The notes under the pieces: generated by a model
Told to the model about the DNA's origin: nothing
The model's database searches: none
Seen by the model: only the letters and a program-made list of their open reading frames with translations
Part shown: one piece after another, positions 36,206 to 44,750 of the stretch
Layout: every line of letters starts with the position of its first letter
How positions within the stretch are numbered: the stretch's first letter is position 1
Made by a program: the position numbers and the translations under genes
From: CAWDMC01 sp963803295
Lineage (GTDB): Bacteria; Acidobacteriota; Terriglobia; UBA7540
Direction: 5' to 3'
DNA: 64,000 bases
Assembly: GCA_963803295.1 (NCBI GenBank)
Contig: CAWDMC010000022.1
Span: forward strand, 558,001-622,000

Positions 36206-37981
36206 ATGCAGTTCTTTGGTGAACACATTCTGAGCATCATCCTCTTCGCTCCTTTGGTCGGGATGATTCCGCTGTTTTTCATCTCCGGCGAAAACAAGAA
36301 GGCCATTCGCTGGTGGGGTAACCTTGTCTTTCTCTCCGATTTCCTGCTGTCGCTGCCACTGGTGTTCCGCTTCGGTTCCGCTCCCGCCAAAGAGGACCTC
36401 TTCAAATTCGTCGAAGTCCACGACTGGATCCCCTCCATCAGCGCGCAGTATCACCTGGGCATCGATGGCATCAGCTTCCTGCTGATCATGCTCACCACCG
36501 TGCTCGGAGCGATCGCGGCGCTCTCTTCGTGGAACGCCATCCAAGAGCGGGTTAAGGAATACTACGCCATGTTCATGCTGCTGCAGGTCGGCATGCTCGG
36601 CGTCTTCATGTCGCTGGATTTTTTCCTTTTCTATGTTTTCTGGGAAGTGATGCTGGTGCCGATGTACTTCATCATCGGCGTTTGGGGCGGACCCCGCAAG
36701 CTCTACGCCGCCATCAAGTTTTTCCTCTATACCCTGGCGGGATCGGTGCTGATGCTGCTCGGCATCCTGGCCCTCTATTTCCAATACCACGCCGACACGG
36801 GTGCTTACAGCTTCAATATCGTGGCGCTGATGCACCACGCCGGCTCCTGGCCCCTGCACCTGGAATTGCTGGTGTTCTGGGCCTTCATGATCGGATTCGC
36901 CATCAAGGTGCCGATGTTCCCCTTCCACACCTGGCTGCCTGACGCTCACGTGGAGGCGCCCACGGCCGGATCGGTGATCCTGGCAGGCGTTCTGCTCAAG
37001 ATGGGCACCTACGGATTCATCCGTTTTTCCCTGCCGCTGCTGCCTCATGCAAGCTCGAACCCGCGGGTGGTGAAGGTGATGGTGTTCCTCTCGATTGTCG
37101 CCATCATCTACGGCGCCTTGGTCTCGTTGATGCAGCGCGATATGAAGAAGCTCATCGCTTATTCCTCGGTGAGCCACCTGGGATTCTGCACCCTGGGGAT
37201 CTTCGCCTTGAACCCGCACGGTCTTTCGGGCAGCGTGATCCAGCAGATCAACCATGGCATCTCTACCGGCGCTCTCTTCTTGATTGTCGGACTGATCTAC
37301 GAGCGCCGGCACACGCGCGAGATCAAGGAACTGAGCGGCATCTCAAACGTGATGCCGGTCTACGCGACACTATTTATGATTGTAATGCTTTCGTCCGTCG
37401 GCCTGCCCCTGCTCAACGGATTCATCGGCGAGTTCACCATTTTGCAAGGAGCTTTCGAGGTCAACTGGCGTTGGGCAGCGTGGGCGGTGACTGGGATCGT
37501 ACTGGGCGCGGCCTACCTGCTGTGGCTGTATCAGCGGACCATGTTCGGGCCTTGCGATAATCCCAAGAACCAGGTACTGAAGGATCTCAGCCTCCGCGAA
37601 ATCATGACGATCGTGCCGCTTGTCCTGTGGGCTTTCTGGATTGGCCTTTATCCCAAACCGTTCTTCCAGGTGCTGGAAGCGCCGGTGGCGCACATCGTAG
37701 AGCAGGTGCAACCGAATTTCTACAACGCTCGCTCGCCCGTGAAAGCGCCCCCCTTGGGTCCTACTGCTGCTTTCGAGGGCGGCCGCTCGGCGCCCCCGGC
37801 GAAGGGCTCTGCGAGCAGGCTCGCGTATTCCCGCGGCCGCAAGCGGCCGTACTCCCAAGTGGAGCCGGGCAGTGATGCACAAGACCTGGTTGGAAGCCTT
37901 GACACCCATCGTGCCCATCGTACCGGAGATCCTCCTGACGCTCTTTGGTCTGGCGATTCTCCTGCTGGATCACTGGCTTGA
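36206..37981 (+). CDS. nuoM: NADH-quinone oxidoreductase subunit M, with C-terminal extension
   Basis: About 591 residues from ATG 36206 (GAGGT 5 nt upstream). The body is a normal antiporter-like subunit: LFYVFWEVMLVPMYFIIGVWGG with the conserved Glu, KVPMFPFHTWLPDAHVEAPTAGSVILAGVLLKMG, and QRDMKKLIAYSSVSHLGF with the pumping Lys residues. After PNFYNARSPVKAP the sequence becomes a ~75-residue tail of Gly/Ser/Arg/Pro composition encoded by a palindromic element (37753-37859) and then by sequence that overlaps nuoN by about 107 bp. Such a tail is not normal for NuoM; it looks like loss of the original stop through insertion of the palindromic DNA. Confidence 0.93.
   Translation: MQFFGEHILSIILFAPLVGMIPLFFISGENKKAIRWWGNLVFLSDFLLSLPLVFRFGSAPAKEDLFKFVEVHDWIPSISAQYHLGIDGISFLLIMLTTVLGAIAALSSWNAIQERVKEYYAMFMLLQVGMLGVFMSLDFFLFYVFWEVMLVPMYFIIGVWGGPRKLYAAIKFFLYTLAGSVLMLLGILALYFQYHADTGAYSFNIVALMHHAGSWPLHLELLVFWAFMIGFAIKVPMFPFHTWLPDAHVEAPTAGSVILAGVLLKMGTYGFIRFSLPLLPHASSNPRVVKVMVFLSIVAIIYGALVSLMQRDMKKLIAYSSVSHLGFCTLGIFALNPHGLSGSVIQQINHGISTGALFLIVGLIYERRHTREIKELSGISNVMPVYATLFMIVMLSSVGLPLLNGFIGEFTILQGAFEVNWRWAAWAVTGIVLGAAYLLWLYQRTMFGPCDNPKNQVLKDLSLREIMTIVPLVLWAFWIGLYPKPFFQVLEAPVAHIVEQVQPNFYNARSPVKAPPLGPTAAFEGGRSAPPAKGSASRLAYSRGRKRPYSQVEPGSDAQDLVGSLDTHRAHRTGDPPDALWSGDSPAGSLA
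37753..37859. repeat. GC-rich palindromic element inside the 3' end of nuoM
   Basis: CTTGGG (37753-37758) and CCCAAG (37854-37859) bracket about 107 bp. Inside are GCGGCCGC at 37779-37786 and again at 37833-37840, a third partial copy GCGGCCG at 37843-37849, and a GCGAG-cagg-CTCGC hairpin. It is read as coding in nuoM but its composition differs from the flanks. It looks like a small repeat that has inserted within a gene end. Confidence 0.55.
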
Positions 37982-39350
37982 ACGGCGGGAGAAGATCCTA
38001 AACGTCATTACCGCCCTCGCCGGGTTGGGCTTTGCCGGTACCAAACTGGTGATGTTTTGGCGGCAGCAGGGGGCGGGAGCCCAGCGTTTCTTCGGCGACA
38101 GCATCGCTCTCGACAGCTTCGCGATCTATCTGAAGCTCGTCATTATCGTGGCCACGGCCATCGTCATCCTTATTTCCTCGCGCTACCTCGAAATCGAAGA
38201 ATCGAATTATGGCGAGTATTATGCCCTGTTGCTCTTCTCAGCCGTGGGTATGATGCTTCTCGCTTCTGGCACCGATCTGATCGTGCTGTTCCTGGCCCTC
38301 GAGGTGATGGCGCTGGCGGAATATGTCCTTACCGGATTCCTGCGGGGAAGCCGCCGCTCGAACGAAGCCGCGGTGAAATTCTTCCTTCTGGGTGCGTTCT
38401 CTTCGGGACTCCTGATCTACGGCATGTCCTTGCTCTATGGTCTTGGCGGATCCACCAAGATCGCGGCCATCGCTGCCCACTTGGCCGAGCGCCCGACACC
38501 CGATCCGTTGGCCTGGATCGCCATGATCACCTTGCTCGCGGGACTCTTCTTCAAGATTGCGGCCGTCCCTTTCCACCAATGGACGCCTGATGCGTACGAG
38601 GGCGCGCCGACCTCCATCACCGCCTTTATTTCCGTCGGCCCCAAAGTGGCGTCGTTCGCGATCCTGCTGCGTCTGCTGTTCTCCTGCTTGGGACCACTCA
38701 CGGCGGAGTGGCGTGCCCTGATGATCGGTGTTGCCGTCGCCACCATGACGCTGGGGAATCTGGCGGCCATCACCCAGACTAACGTCAAGCGGTTCTTCGG
38801 TTACTCCACCATCGCGCATGTCGGCTACCTGCTGCTGGGAGTCATTGCCGCAGCCGACGGCAATCCGACCGGCCTCCAGGCCGTACTCATTTACCTTCTG
38901 ATTTACGCCTTCATGAATCTAGGGGCGTTTGCCGTGATCATCGTCTTGCGCCGCAAGGACCTGATCGGCGACGAGATCGATGACCTGGCGGGATTGATAT
39001 TCCGCGCGCCCGGAGCGGCTATCCTGATGCTGATTTTCCTCTTATCGCTCGCGGGGATTCCTCCTACGGCAGGTTTTATTGGCAAGTATTTCATCTTTCT
39101 TTCTCTGATTCAGACGCACCATTATGGCCTGGCGGTTCTGGCGGTGGGATACGCGGTGGTGGCACTGTACTACTACTTCCGCCTAGTGGCGGTCATGTTC
39201 ATGAAGAAGGCGCCGGATGCGATTCCACTCGCCACCAGTCGAGGGCAGCGCTTGGCCCTCGCCATCACAGGTCTTTTGACCTTGGCGATCGGAATCTATC
39301 CTGAGCCGTTTATCAATCTGGCGGTGAGGGCCATCCAGCCATTTTTTTAG
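37875..39350 (+). CDS. nuoN: NADH-quinone oxidoreductase subunit N
   Basis: A ~491-residue third antiporter-like subunit. Start is ATG 37875 (a GTG at 37872 is directly before it). Key segments are LFLALEVMALAEYVLTGFLRGSRRSNEAAVKFFLLGAFSSG, AVPFHQWTPDAYEGAPTSITAFISVGPK and TNVKRFFGYSTIAHVGYLLLG. Its first ~107 bp overlap the nuoM tail in another frame. The C-terminus YPEPFINLAVRAIQPFF is intact. It ends the nuo block; a repeat and then the atp genes follow. Confidence 0.95.
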   Translation: MHKTWLEALTPIVPIVPEILLTLFGLAILLLDHWLERREKILNVITALAGLGFAGTKLVMFWRQQGAGAQRFFGDSIALDSFAIYLKLVIIVATAIVILISSRYLEIEESNYGEYYALLLFSAVGMMLLASGTDLIVLFLALEVMALAEYVLTGFLRGSRRSNEAAVKFFLLGAFSSGLLIYGMSLLYGLGGSTKIAAIAAHLAERPTPDPLAWIAMITLLAGLFFKIAAVPFHQWTPDAYEGAPTSITAFISVGPKVASFAILLRLLFSCLGPLTAEWRALMIGVAVATMTLGNLAAITQTNVKRFFGYSTIAHVGYLLLGVIAAADGNPTGLQAVLIYLLIYAFMNLGAFAVIIVLRRKDLIGDEIDDLAGLIFRAPGAAILMLIFLLSLAGIPPTAGFIGKYFIFLSLIQTHHYGLAVLAVGYAVVALYYYFRLVAVMFMKKAPDAIPLATSRGQRLALAITGLLTLAIGIYPEPFINLAVRAIQPFF

Positions 39351-39427
39351 GGCCTGGCGAAGTTCACAGATTGTCGTGACGGCACGGAGTAAGGGTAGGC
39401 CTTGACAGCCTGCGAAGAAACCCTTCC

Positions 39428-39573
39428 CTGTCATCCTGAGCCCGTTCGCTCTTCCGCTGCGAACGGTGCTGAGCGCAGCGAAGGGAGCTCAGGGTAAACT
39501 GCGCGAAGGATCTCGCTGTGTATTTTCAATGCGAGGCGAGATCTTTCTTTGCCCTGGCTCCTCAGAATGACAG
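39428..39573. repeat. nested inverted-repeat element between nuoN and atpZ
   Basis: CTGTCATCCTGAG (39428-39440) pairs with CTCAGAATGACAG (39561-39573) at 12 of 13 positions. Inside, GCGAAGGATCTCGC (39503-39516) faces GCGAGATCTTTCTT (39536-39549). The 146-bp unit resembles the CTGTCATCCTGAGC...GAAGGATCTCGC...GATGACA repeat found in many copies in several environmental phyla, including Acidobacteria. It lies wholly in intergenic DNA and may be mobilised in trans. Confidence 0.7.
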
Positions 39574-39628
39574 TACCGACGAGTTCTTCCGCAGCCCTGC
39601 CAGAAGCCCCCGCCCTTCTTCACCACTT

Positions 39629-39874
39629 ATGGGGAACGGCACGGGCAAAGACGCTGGGATCTGGGGCCAGGTCGCCTACTATACCAGCCTGGGGATTATT
39701 ATTCCGGCAGGCGCTGTGGCGGGACTTATCGTCGGGTGGCTCGTTGATTCCAAGTTGTTCCATTCCGACCCGGCAGGAACTGTGATCGGCGGAATACTAG
39801 GTGCCGCCGGTGGAGTTTATGAAGTGGTCAGGCTGCTCAATCGCGCCCAGGCACAACAGGATGGGAAACAGTGA
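39629..39874 (+). CDS. atpZ: AtpZ/AtpI-family small membrane protein
   Basis: An 81-residue protein from ATG 39629; a frame open from 39518 includes repeat sequence and is not used. Two predicted helices (YYTSLGIIIPAGAVAGLIVGWLVD and GTVIGGILGAAGGVYEVVRLL) match the AtpZ family, which sits ahead of the F0 genes and helps assembly of the c-ring or magnesium uptake. The stop overlaps the next gene by 14 bp, placing it in the atp operon. Confidence 0.8.
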   Translation: MGNGTGKDAGIWGQVAYYTSLGIIIPAGAVAGLIVGWLVDSKLFHSDPAGTVIGGILGAAGGVYEVVRLLNRAQAQQDGKQ

Positions 39875-40265
39875 CACTCCGCCGGCACTCGAACGGGCCG
39901 AAGCCCGGCTGCCCCGCTGGATGGCCGGCTTTGCCGTCTTAGGCGTAGCGATCGGTCTTGTGGCGCTGCGCGCGAGGTTTGCAGCCGGACTTGCCCTAGG
40001 CGCCGCCGTCTCAGTTATGGCGTACTACTGGCTTCACCAGACCGTGAGGGTACTGCTCGACTCGGGGCGTGCCCGGCCGCCAAAAATGGTGGTGGTCAAA
40101 TACATTTTGCGTTATCCTGTAGCGCTGGGCGCTATTTACTTGTTCTATAGGACTAAGTGGCTGCCCTTTGAGGGTGTTGTAGTAGGACTCTTCGTGCCGG
40201 TGGCGGCAGTCATAGCAGAAGCGCTCGTCCAAATCGTCGCCGCACTTCGGAGTCCGTCCACCTGA
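39861..40265 (+). CDS. ATP synthase-associated membrane protein (AtpI-like)
   Basis: A 134-residue protein from ATG 39861, overlapping atpZ by 14 bp. After a short polar N-terminus (EARLPRWMAG) it has four predicted helices (GFAVLGVAIGLVALR, LALGAAVSVMAYYWLH, VVKYILRYPVALGAIYLFY, VVGLFVPVAAVIAEALVQI). The size, helix number and place between atpZ and atpB fit the poorly conserved AtpI group, which assists c-ring assembly. It is not essential in most bacteria. No direct sequence motif is diagnostic. Confidence 0.7.
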   Translation: MGNSDTPPALERAEARLPRWMAGFAVLGVAIGLVALRARFAAGLALGAAVSVMAYYWLHQTVRVLLDSGRARPPKMVVVKYILRYPVALGAIYLFYRTKWLPFEGVVVGLFVPVAAVIAEALVQIVAALRSPST

Positions 40266-40366
40266 TCCCAGTTCGGCCGTCCGGCTCTTCAGCGGCTCGG
40301 GACGGCATCATCGCGAATCAATCCTCCTCTCGCCCCTTCTAGGGAGAGCATCCAGGAACGCTCTGA

Positions 40367-41098
40367 ATGGAACAACCGTGGACTGCCTTACTCGTTAACA
40401 AGCTGCTCGGGCCGCTGGTCACTCCGCTTCTGGTTCGGCTCGGATTGCCTCCGCAGAATGCAGCCTATCCTATACCCAATTACCTCGCCTGCGAGATTCT
40501 GATTGCCCTCCTACTCGTCGTGGGGGCGTTGCTTCTCCGATCCTGGCTGTCGGTGGAAGATCCGGGCAAGCTCCAGCACATCATGGAAGTGGTGGTGAAC
40601 TTCACCCAGAATATGACCGATGAGTTGATTGGGCACGGCGGCCGTCGCTACGTGAGCATGCTGGCGACTTTGGGCCTGTTTGTGTTGATCTGTAACTTGT
40701 GGGGACTGGTTCCGACGCTTGAAACACCGACCGCGCATATCCAGGTGACACTGGGCTGCGCGGTGGCGGCCTTTCTGTACTACAACTACCATGGGATCCG
40801 CCAGCACGGTGTCCTGGGATACATCAAACATCTCAGCGGACCCATGCTGGCGCTGGCTGTCATTATGTTGCCGATTGAGATCATCAGCAATTTCGGCCGT
40901 TTGCTGAGCCTCAGCGTTCGTCTCTATGCCAACATGCTGGTTGGCGATCTTTTGGAACAGGTGTTTGGCGGTCTGGTCCCAATCCTGGTCCCATCGCTTT
41001 TTGCCGCCTTGCACATTTTCGTTTCACTGCTGCAGGCGTATATTTTCATGTTGCTGCCGGCCATTTATATCAGCATGGCCGTCTCGGAAGAGCACTAA
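40367..41098 (+). CDS. atpB: F0 ATP synthase subunit a
   Basis: A 243-residue subunit a. The key elements for proton transfer are present: NFGRLLSLSVRLYANMLVGD, which includes the essential Arg of helix 4, and LLQAYIFMLLPAIYISMA with the conserved Gln-x-Tyr of helix 5. GLVPTLETPTAHIQVTLGCAVAAFL earlier is also standard. It lies 101 bp after the AtpI-like gene. The stop TAA overlaps ATG of a small downstream frame. No atpF follows; atpE comes next after a 190-bp spacer. Confidence 0.94.
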   Translation: MEQPWTALLVNKLLGPLVTPLLVRLGLPPQNAAYPIPNYLACEILIALLLVVGALLLRSWLSVEDPGKLQHIMEVVVNFTQNMTDELIGHGGRRYVSMLATLGLFVLICNLWGLVPTLETPTAHIQVTLGCAVAAFLYYNYHGIRQHGVLGYIKHLSGPMLALAVIMLPIEIISNFGRLLSLSVRLYANMLVGDLLEQVFGGLVPILVPSLFAALHIFVSLLQAYIFMLLPAIYISMAVSEEH

Positions 41099-41244
41099 TG
41101 ACTTCGGAAGGCCAGGAGGTTTACGAGCGCTTGCGAGTCAACGCCGCCTTCGCCGATCTGGAATCCAAGAGTTTACCTACCGTCAGTGTGAGCCTTGCCT
41201 GCACGTGGGGTGGCGAGGCACCACCTCCTGGCGGAATTTACTAA
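41098..41244 (+). CDS. possible 48-residue peptide overlapping atpB stop
   Basis: An ATG overlaps the atpB stop in TAATG, a typical coupling arrangement, and opens a 48-codon frame (start TSEGQEVYERLRVNAAFADLE) that ends before atpE. The N-terminal half could be helical. The C-terminal half has a GGEAPPPGG stretch and lies on a GGTGG/CCACC hairpin. There is no homologue that I recognise. It may be a chance frame in the atpB-atpE spacer. Confidence 0.25.
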   Translation: MTSEGQEVYERLRVNAAFADLESKSLPTVSVSLACTWGGEAPPPGGIY

Positions 41245-41288
41245 GCTGGGTCTGAGCGCTTCCCGCTCGTTCCCCAAAAGGAGAAAAC

Positions 41289-41606
41289 ATGAGCCGTTAC
41301 GTTTGGATGTTGTTGACGGCGATTGCCTGCCTGCTGGTGGCTGTGCCCGTGTTCGGTCAGACACCCGACGGCGGCGGCGCGTCGGAGACCGCCAAGTGGA
41401 TCGTTATTACCGCCGGATTTTCGATGGCCATCGCTTCCGCCGGATGCGGCTACGCCCAGTCCAAGGCAACCGCCGCAGCTTGTGAAGGCTTGGCCCGCAA
41501 TCCCGGGGCGCGTGCGGGCATCCAGTTCGCCCTTCTACTCGCGCTCATCCTGATTGAGTCGATGGCCCTCTACACTTTTGCCATCATTTTCGCCAAGGTA
41601 AAGTAG
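41289..41606 (+). CDS. atpE: F0 ATP synthase subunit c, with signal peptide
   Basis: A 105-residue proteolipid with an N-terminal cleavable leader (MLLTAIACLLVAVPVFGQ), a form known in several phyla, including Acidobacteria. The mature hairpin has helices either side of the polar loop EGLARNPGARAG; the ion-carrying Glu90 is in LILIESMALY. When aligned without gaps to the sodium-type c subunit of Ilyobacter, Gln57, Glu90, Ser91 and Tyr95 match Gln32, Glu65, Ser66 and Tyr70. The same Q...ES set also occurs in Geobacter-type proteins, so it does not prove Na+ use. AAAAGGAG precedes the ATG. Confidence 0.93.
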   Translation: MSRYVWMLLTAIACLLVAVPVFGQTPDGGGASETAKWIVITAGFSMAIASAGCGYAQSKATAAACEGLARNPGARAGIQFALLLALILIESMALYTFAIIFAKVK

Positions 41607-41634
41607 TCCGGTTCCTCTGCGCCAGCTCGACCCT

Positions 41635-41664
41635 AAGGGGAGACTCTCTTAGCAGCCTCCCCTT
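41635..41664 (+). terminator. possible terminator after atpE
   Basis: AAGGGGAG (41635-41642) pairs perfectly with CTCCCCTT (41657-41664), loop of 14 nt, 29 bp behind the atpE stop. A T-run is missing, so a processing or stability hairpin is also possible. No F1 genes follow. Confidence 0.4.
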
Positions 41665-42058
41665 CAACTCCCGTGAATTCTCGTCGACAGTATTTCTCAC
41701 GAAAACCCCGTCGCCAACCCAGGTGCGCGCCTAATTCACCGCCAGGAACTCCCGTTTCAGCGCCCGCTTCTCCGGGCAATCGATTTGAATTGAAGCTGCT
41801 TGTGTAGAGATTCGGAGGGTTCGGTTTCGCTGTTCCGGGTTCGGTCACCGAAGACCGAGTAAATAACCCCCTCAACGATCTAAGGTTCCCGAAGCACTAT
41901 GGGCGGCACGAAGCGGACCATGGACCGAGTGCATCGACACACCCGAAAGGGGAATGGTATGGGGCATTCCACTCCGTTCGAAATGACAACCTGGGACCGG
42001 CCGAGCCCCTTGCTGCATCGAACTAAGACGCCCAACGGGAAGGAGTTGTCGCGGCGAG
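41665..42058. other. intergenic with GGAATG/CATTCC hairpin
   Basis: No gene is supported. GGAATG (41951-41956) and CATTCC (41965-41970) form a short hairpin, followed by ACTCCGTTCGAAATGACAA, which resembles the arm of an interspersed TCATTTCGAACGGAGTG repeat. The promoter of the sigma-54-type regulator gene should lie here. Confidence 0.4.
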
Positions 42059-44149
42059 ATGGGATCAGCAACGCAAGCAGCGCCGGAGAGGCCTCTGACC
42101 GAGAGGCATGAGGCCCTCTTTCGCGTTTCCGAGACCCTGATTTCGAATCGGGACTCGAACGACCTTCTCCCGGTGCTGGCGCGCGAACTCCGCGACGTGG
42201 TGAACTTCTACTACCTTGGCGTCGGCATCTATGATGAAACCAAGCGCGAAGTGTGCTTGCGGATGTTTGATGAGTCGGGAGAGCCCATTCAGCCCCCGGG
42301 ATTGTCGCAGGACGAAGCCATGATGTTGTGGGCTAGCCAGGAGCAGCAGCCGCTGGTGATCCCCTGCTTAGACCGTGAGACCGGATTTCCGGCTGCCATC
42401 GGAGCGCTCAAACGTCTTGGAATTCGCTCCTTGTGTGTATTTCCACTGGCCACCGTTCATCGCCGCCTTGGCGGCCTGGCGATAGGCAGTAAGGAAGCAG
42501 ATGCTTACGACAACCAAGAACTGTCCTTTCTGACACTGGTTACCAACCAGGTGGCGTTGGCGCTTGATGCCGCGCTCAATCAGGAGGAACTGGAGAGAAA
42601 GAACCAGCGATTGAAGCTGCTGCTCGATGTCACCAATCAGTTGGTTTCGAACCTGGAGCTGCGGGATCTCCTGAGAGCCATCGCGGCGAGCGTCCGGAGC
42701 GTGATGGATTGCGACGGTGTGGCCGTGGTTCTGCCCAACTGCGGGGACCACCAGTTGCGCTTGCACGTGCTCGACTTCCCCGAAGGCAAAGGTCTTGTGA
42801 AGGAGGAGCAGCTTATACCCATGGACGAGTCTCCCCTGGGCGCCGCGTTCCAGACGGGCAAACCCGTGACGATAAGCGGATCGGTCGCAGGGTCCAAAAT
42901 CGTTCCTGAGGAGTCCTCCCCCCCGAGGCATCAGGGCACCAAGTCGTCTTGCTTTATTCCTATGGTGAGCCGTGACCGATCGGTGGGCGTTCTGGCGCTG
43001 TCCCGGCTAGGGGGACGGGCCTTCAGTGAGGGCGATGTCGAGTTTCTAGGCCAGATCGCCAGCCAGATGGCGATTGCCGTGGAGAACGCCTGCGCCTACC
43101 AGCAGATCGCCGAACTCAAAGACCAACTTGCTCAGGACAACCTGTATTTGGAAGATGAGATCCGGAGCGCCATGAACTTTGAGGAAATCGTCGGCGAGAG
43201 CCCTGCCCTGCTCCACGCCTTGCAGCAGGTAGAGACGGTGGCTCCCACCGACTCCACTGTCCTCATTTACGGCGAGACCGGCACGGGAAAGGAACTGGTG
43301 GCCCGAGCCATCCATGATCGGAGTTCGCGGCGGTCGAACACCTTCGTGAAACTGAACTGCGCTGCCATCCCGACCGGGCTGCTTGAAAGCGAACTCTTCG
43401 GGCATGAAAAGGGGGCCTTCACGGGAGCGATTTCCCAGCGCATCGGGCGCTTCGAACTCGCCCATCGCGGCACCGTCTTCCTGGATGAGATCGGGGAGAC
43501 TCCCCTTGAGCTGCAGCCCAAATTGCTACGCGTCCTGCAAGAGCGGGAATTCGAACGCTTAGGCAGTGCGCATACCCTTCGCACGGACGCGCGGCTGATC
43601 GCCGCCACCAATCGCAATCTAGCCACAATGGTCAACGCGCAGACGTTCCGCGCCGATCTCTTCTATCGCCTGAACGTGTTTCCAGTGCAGATACCACCCT
43701 TGAGAGAGCGTTCGGAAGACATCCCGCTTCTGGTACGTCATTTTGCGCAGCGGTATGCGCGGCGCATGAACAAACGCATCGAAACCATCCCGTCTGAAAG
43801 CATGCAGGTGCTGGTCCAGTACCACTGGCCAGGCAACATCCGCGAGCTTCAAAACATAATCGAACGCGCGGTAATCCTCTCGAGCGGACCGGCATTGAAG
43901 ATCGAGCTCACCGAGTTGAAACAACCCGTTTCGAACGGCAACAGCGGCCTCAACCACCAAGACACGCTTGAGCAAGCCGAACGAAAGCATATCCTCTCCG
44001 TGCTCGAAGATACGAAATGGGTTCTGGGAGGGGCGAACGGCGCGGCCCTTCGCTTGGGTCTGAAACGGTCCACGCTGCAGTTCCGCATGCGCAAACTGGG
44101 ACTCTCGCGTCCGAGGCAGCAAACCGGCGTTTCGCCTTATTCGACCTAG
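42059..44149 (+). CDS. GAF-domain sigma-54-dependent transcriptional activator
   Basis: A 696-residue enhancer-binding protein. Residues ~15-170 and ~195-355 are two GAF sensor domains. The AAA+ domain (~375-610) has EIVGESPALLHALQQVE, Walker A GETGTGKE (~405), the sigma-54 contact loop GAFTGA (~453), Walker B TVFLDEIGE and the arginine-containing FRADLFYRLNVFPVQIPPLRERSEDI. The C-terminus has a Fis-type helix-turn-helix (NGAALRLGLKRSTLQFRMRKLGL). This is FhlA/NorR-like architecture. The ligand is unknown. It is immediately upstream of STAS and RND efflux genes and may control them. AGGAG lies 13 nt before the ATG. Confidence 0.93.
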   Translation: MGSATQAAPERPLTERHEALFRVSETLISNRDSNDLLPVLARELRDVVNFYYLGVGIYDETKREVCLRMFDESGEPIQPPGLSQDEAMMLWASQEQQPLVIPCLDRETGFPAAIGALKRLGIRSLCVFPLATVHRRLGGLAIGSKEADAYDNQELSFLTLVTNQVALALDAALNQEELERKNQRLKLLLDVTNQLVSNLELRDLLRAIAASVRSVMDCDGVAVVLPNCGDHQLRLHVLDFPEGKGLVKEEQLIPMDESPLGAAFQTGKPVTISGSVAGSKIVPEESSPPRHQGTKSSCFIPMVSRDRSVGVLALSRLGGRAFSEGDVEFLGQIASQMAIAVENACAYQQIAELKDQLAQDNLYLEDEIRSAMNFEEIVGESPALLHALQQVETVAPTDSTVLIYGETGTGKELVARAIHDRSSRRSNTFVKLNCAAIPTGLLESELFGHEKGAFTGAISQRIGRFELAHRGTVFLDEIGETPLELQPKLLRVLQEREFERLGSAHTLRTDARLIAATNRNLATMVNAQTFRADLFYRLNVFPVQIPPLRERSEDIPLLVRHFAQRYARRMNKRIETIPSESMQVLVQYHWPGNIRELQNIIERAVILSSGPALKIELTELKQPVSNGNSGLNHQDTLEQAERKHILSVLEDTKWVLGGANGAALRLGLKRSTLQFRMRKLGLSRPRQQTGVSPYST

Positions 44150-44326
44150 CGTCTGTTGCGCCGACCTGTCGGCAGGCCGCCAACCCGCTAGCATCCCTTC
44201 CTCGGCACCCTGCTTTCTTTACCTTTAAAACAACTTCAGTATCTTCATTCCCCCCAACGTGTTCCCCAACTCGTGCTGTCTTGGCCGCGCAGTTGCTACC
44301 TATTTGAATCAAGAGACAGGTGGCGA

Positions 44327-44722
44327 ATGCTGAGAGTCACAATTCACGACAGCCGAACCGAACGAAGAGTGTTGTTAGAGGGTAAGTTGGCCGGGCCGTG
44401 CGTGTCGGAATTCGAATCGATCTGGAAACAGGCTCGGGGAGCGTGCCAAGCGTGCAGCTTTGTGATTGATCTTAGTGAGGCCACCGTGATCGACGCGAGC
44501 GGCAAGGTGGTTCTCATGGCCATGATAAGCGAGGGCGCGCGGCTTACTGGGAAGGGCGTCTACACGGAATGCCTCGTGAACGACCTCACGCAAAAGGCAC
44601 AGCAGCATGGGCGCGATGCCGCAGCTCCTTCGATCCGGGGTCCGACTGTCGATTTTGGGCTCCGCCGAAACGTCTATTTAAGTGAGTATTCTCGTGAAAG
44701 AGGAACGCGAAGCAAGTGGTGA
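44327..44722 (+). CDS. STAS-domain protein
   Basis: A 131-residue protein beginning at ATG 44327. The region LLEGKLAGPCVSEFESIWKQ and FVIDLSEATVIDASGKVVL matches the STAS fold of anti-sigma factor antagonists; Ser58 in DASGK corresponds to the usual phosphorylation site. It is followed by about 35 residues of tail with no known motif (DFGLRRNVYLSEY). A similar STAS protein often precedes RND pump genes in Acidobacteria. It may act as a phospho-switch in expression or activity of the pump; this is inference. No kinase or anti-sigma gene is adjacent. Confidence 0.75.
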   Translation: MLRVTIHDSRTERRVLLEGKLAGPCVSEFESIWKQARGACQACSFVIDLSEATVIDASGKVVLMAMISEGARLTGKGVYTECLVNDLTQKAQQHGRDAAAPSIRGPTVDFGLRRNVYLSEYSRERGTRSKW

Positions 44723-44750
44723 ACTCAGGCTCTTCGAATGACTCAATCCT

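Noticed and set aside
36200..37312. 370-codon minus-strand open frame
   Set aside because: It lies antisense to nuoM and its product is a His/Gln/Glu/Arg-rich mirror of membrane codons, a common artefact.
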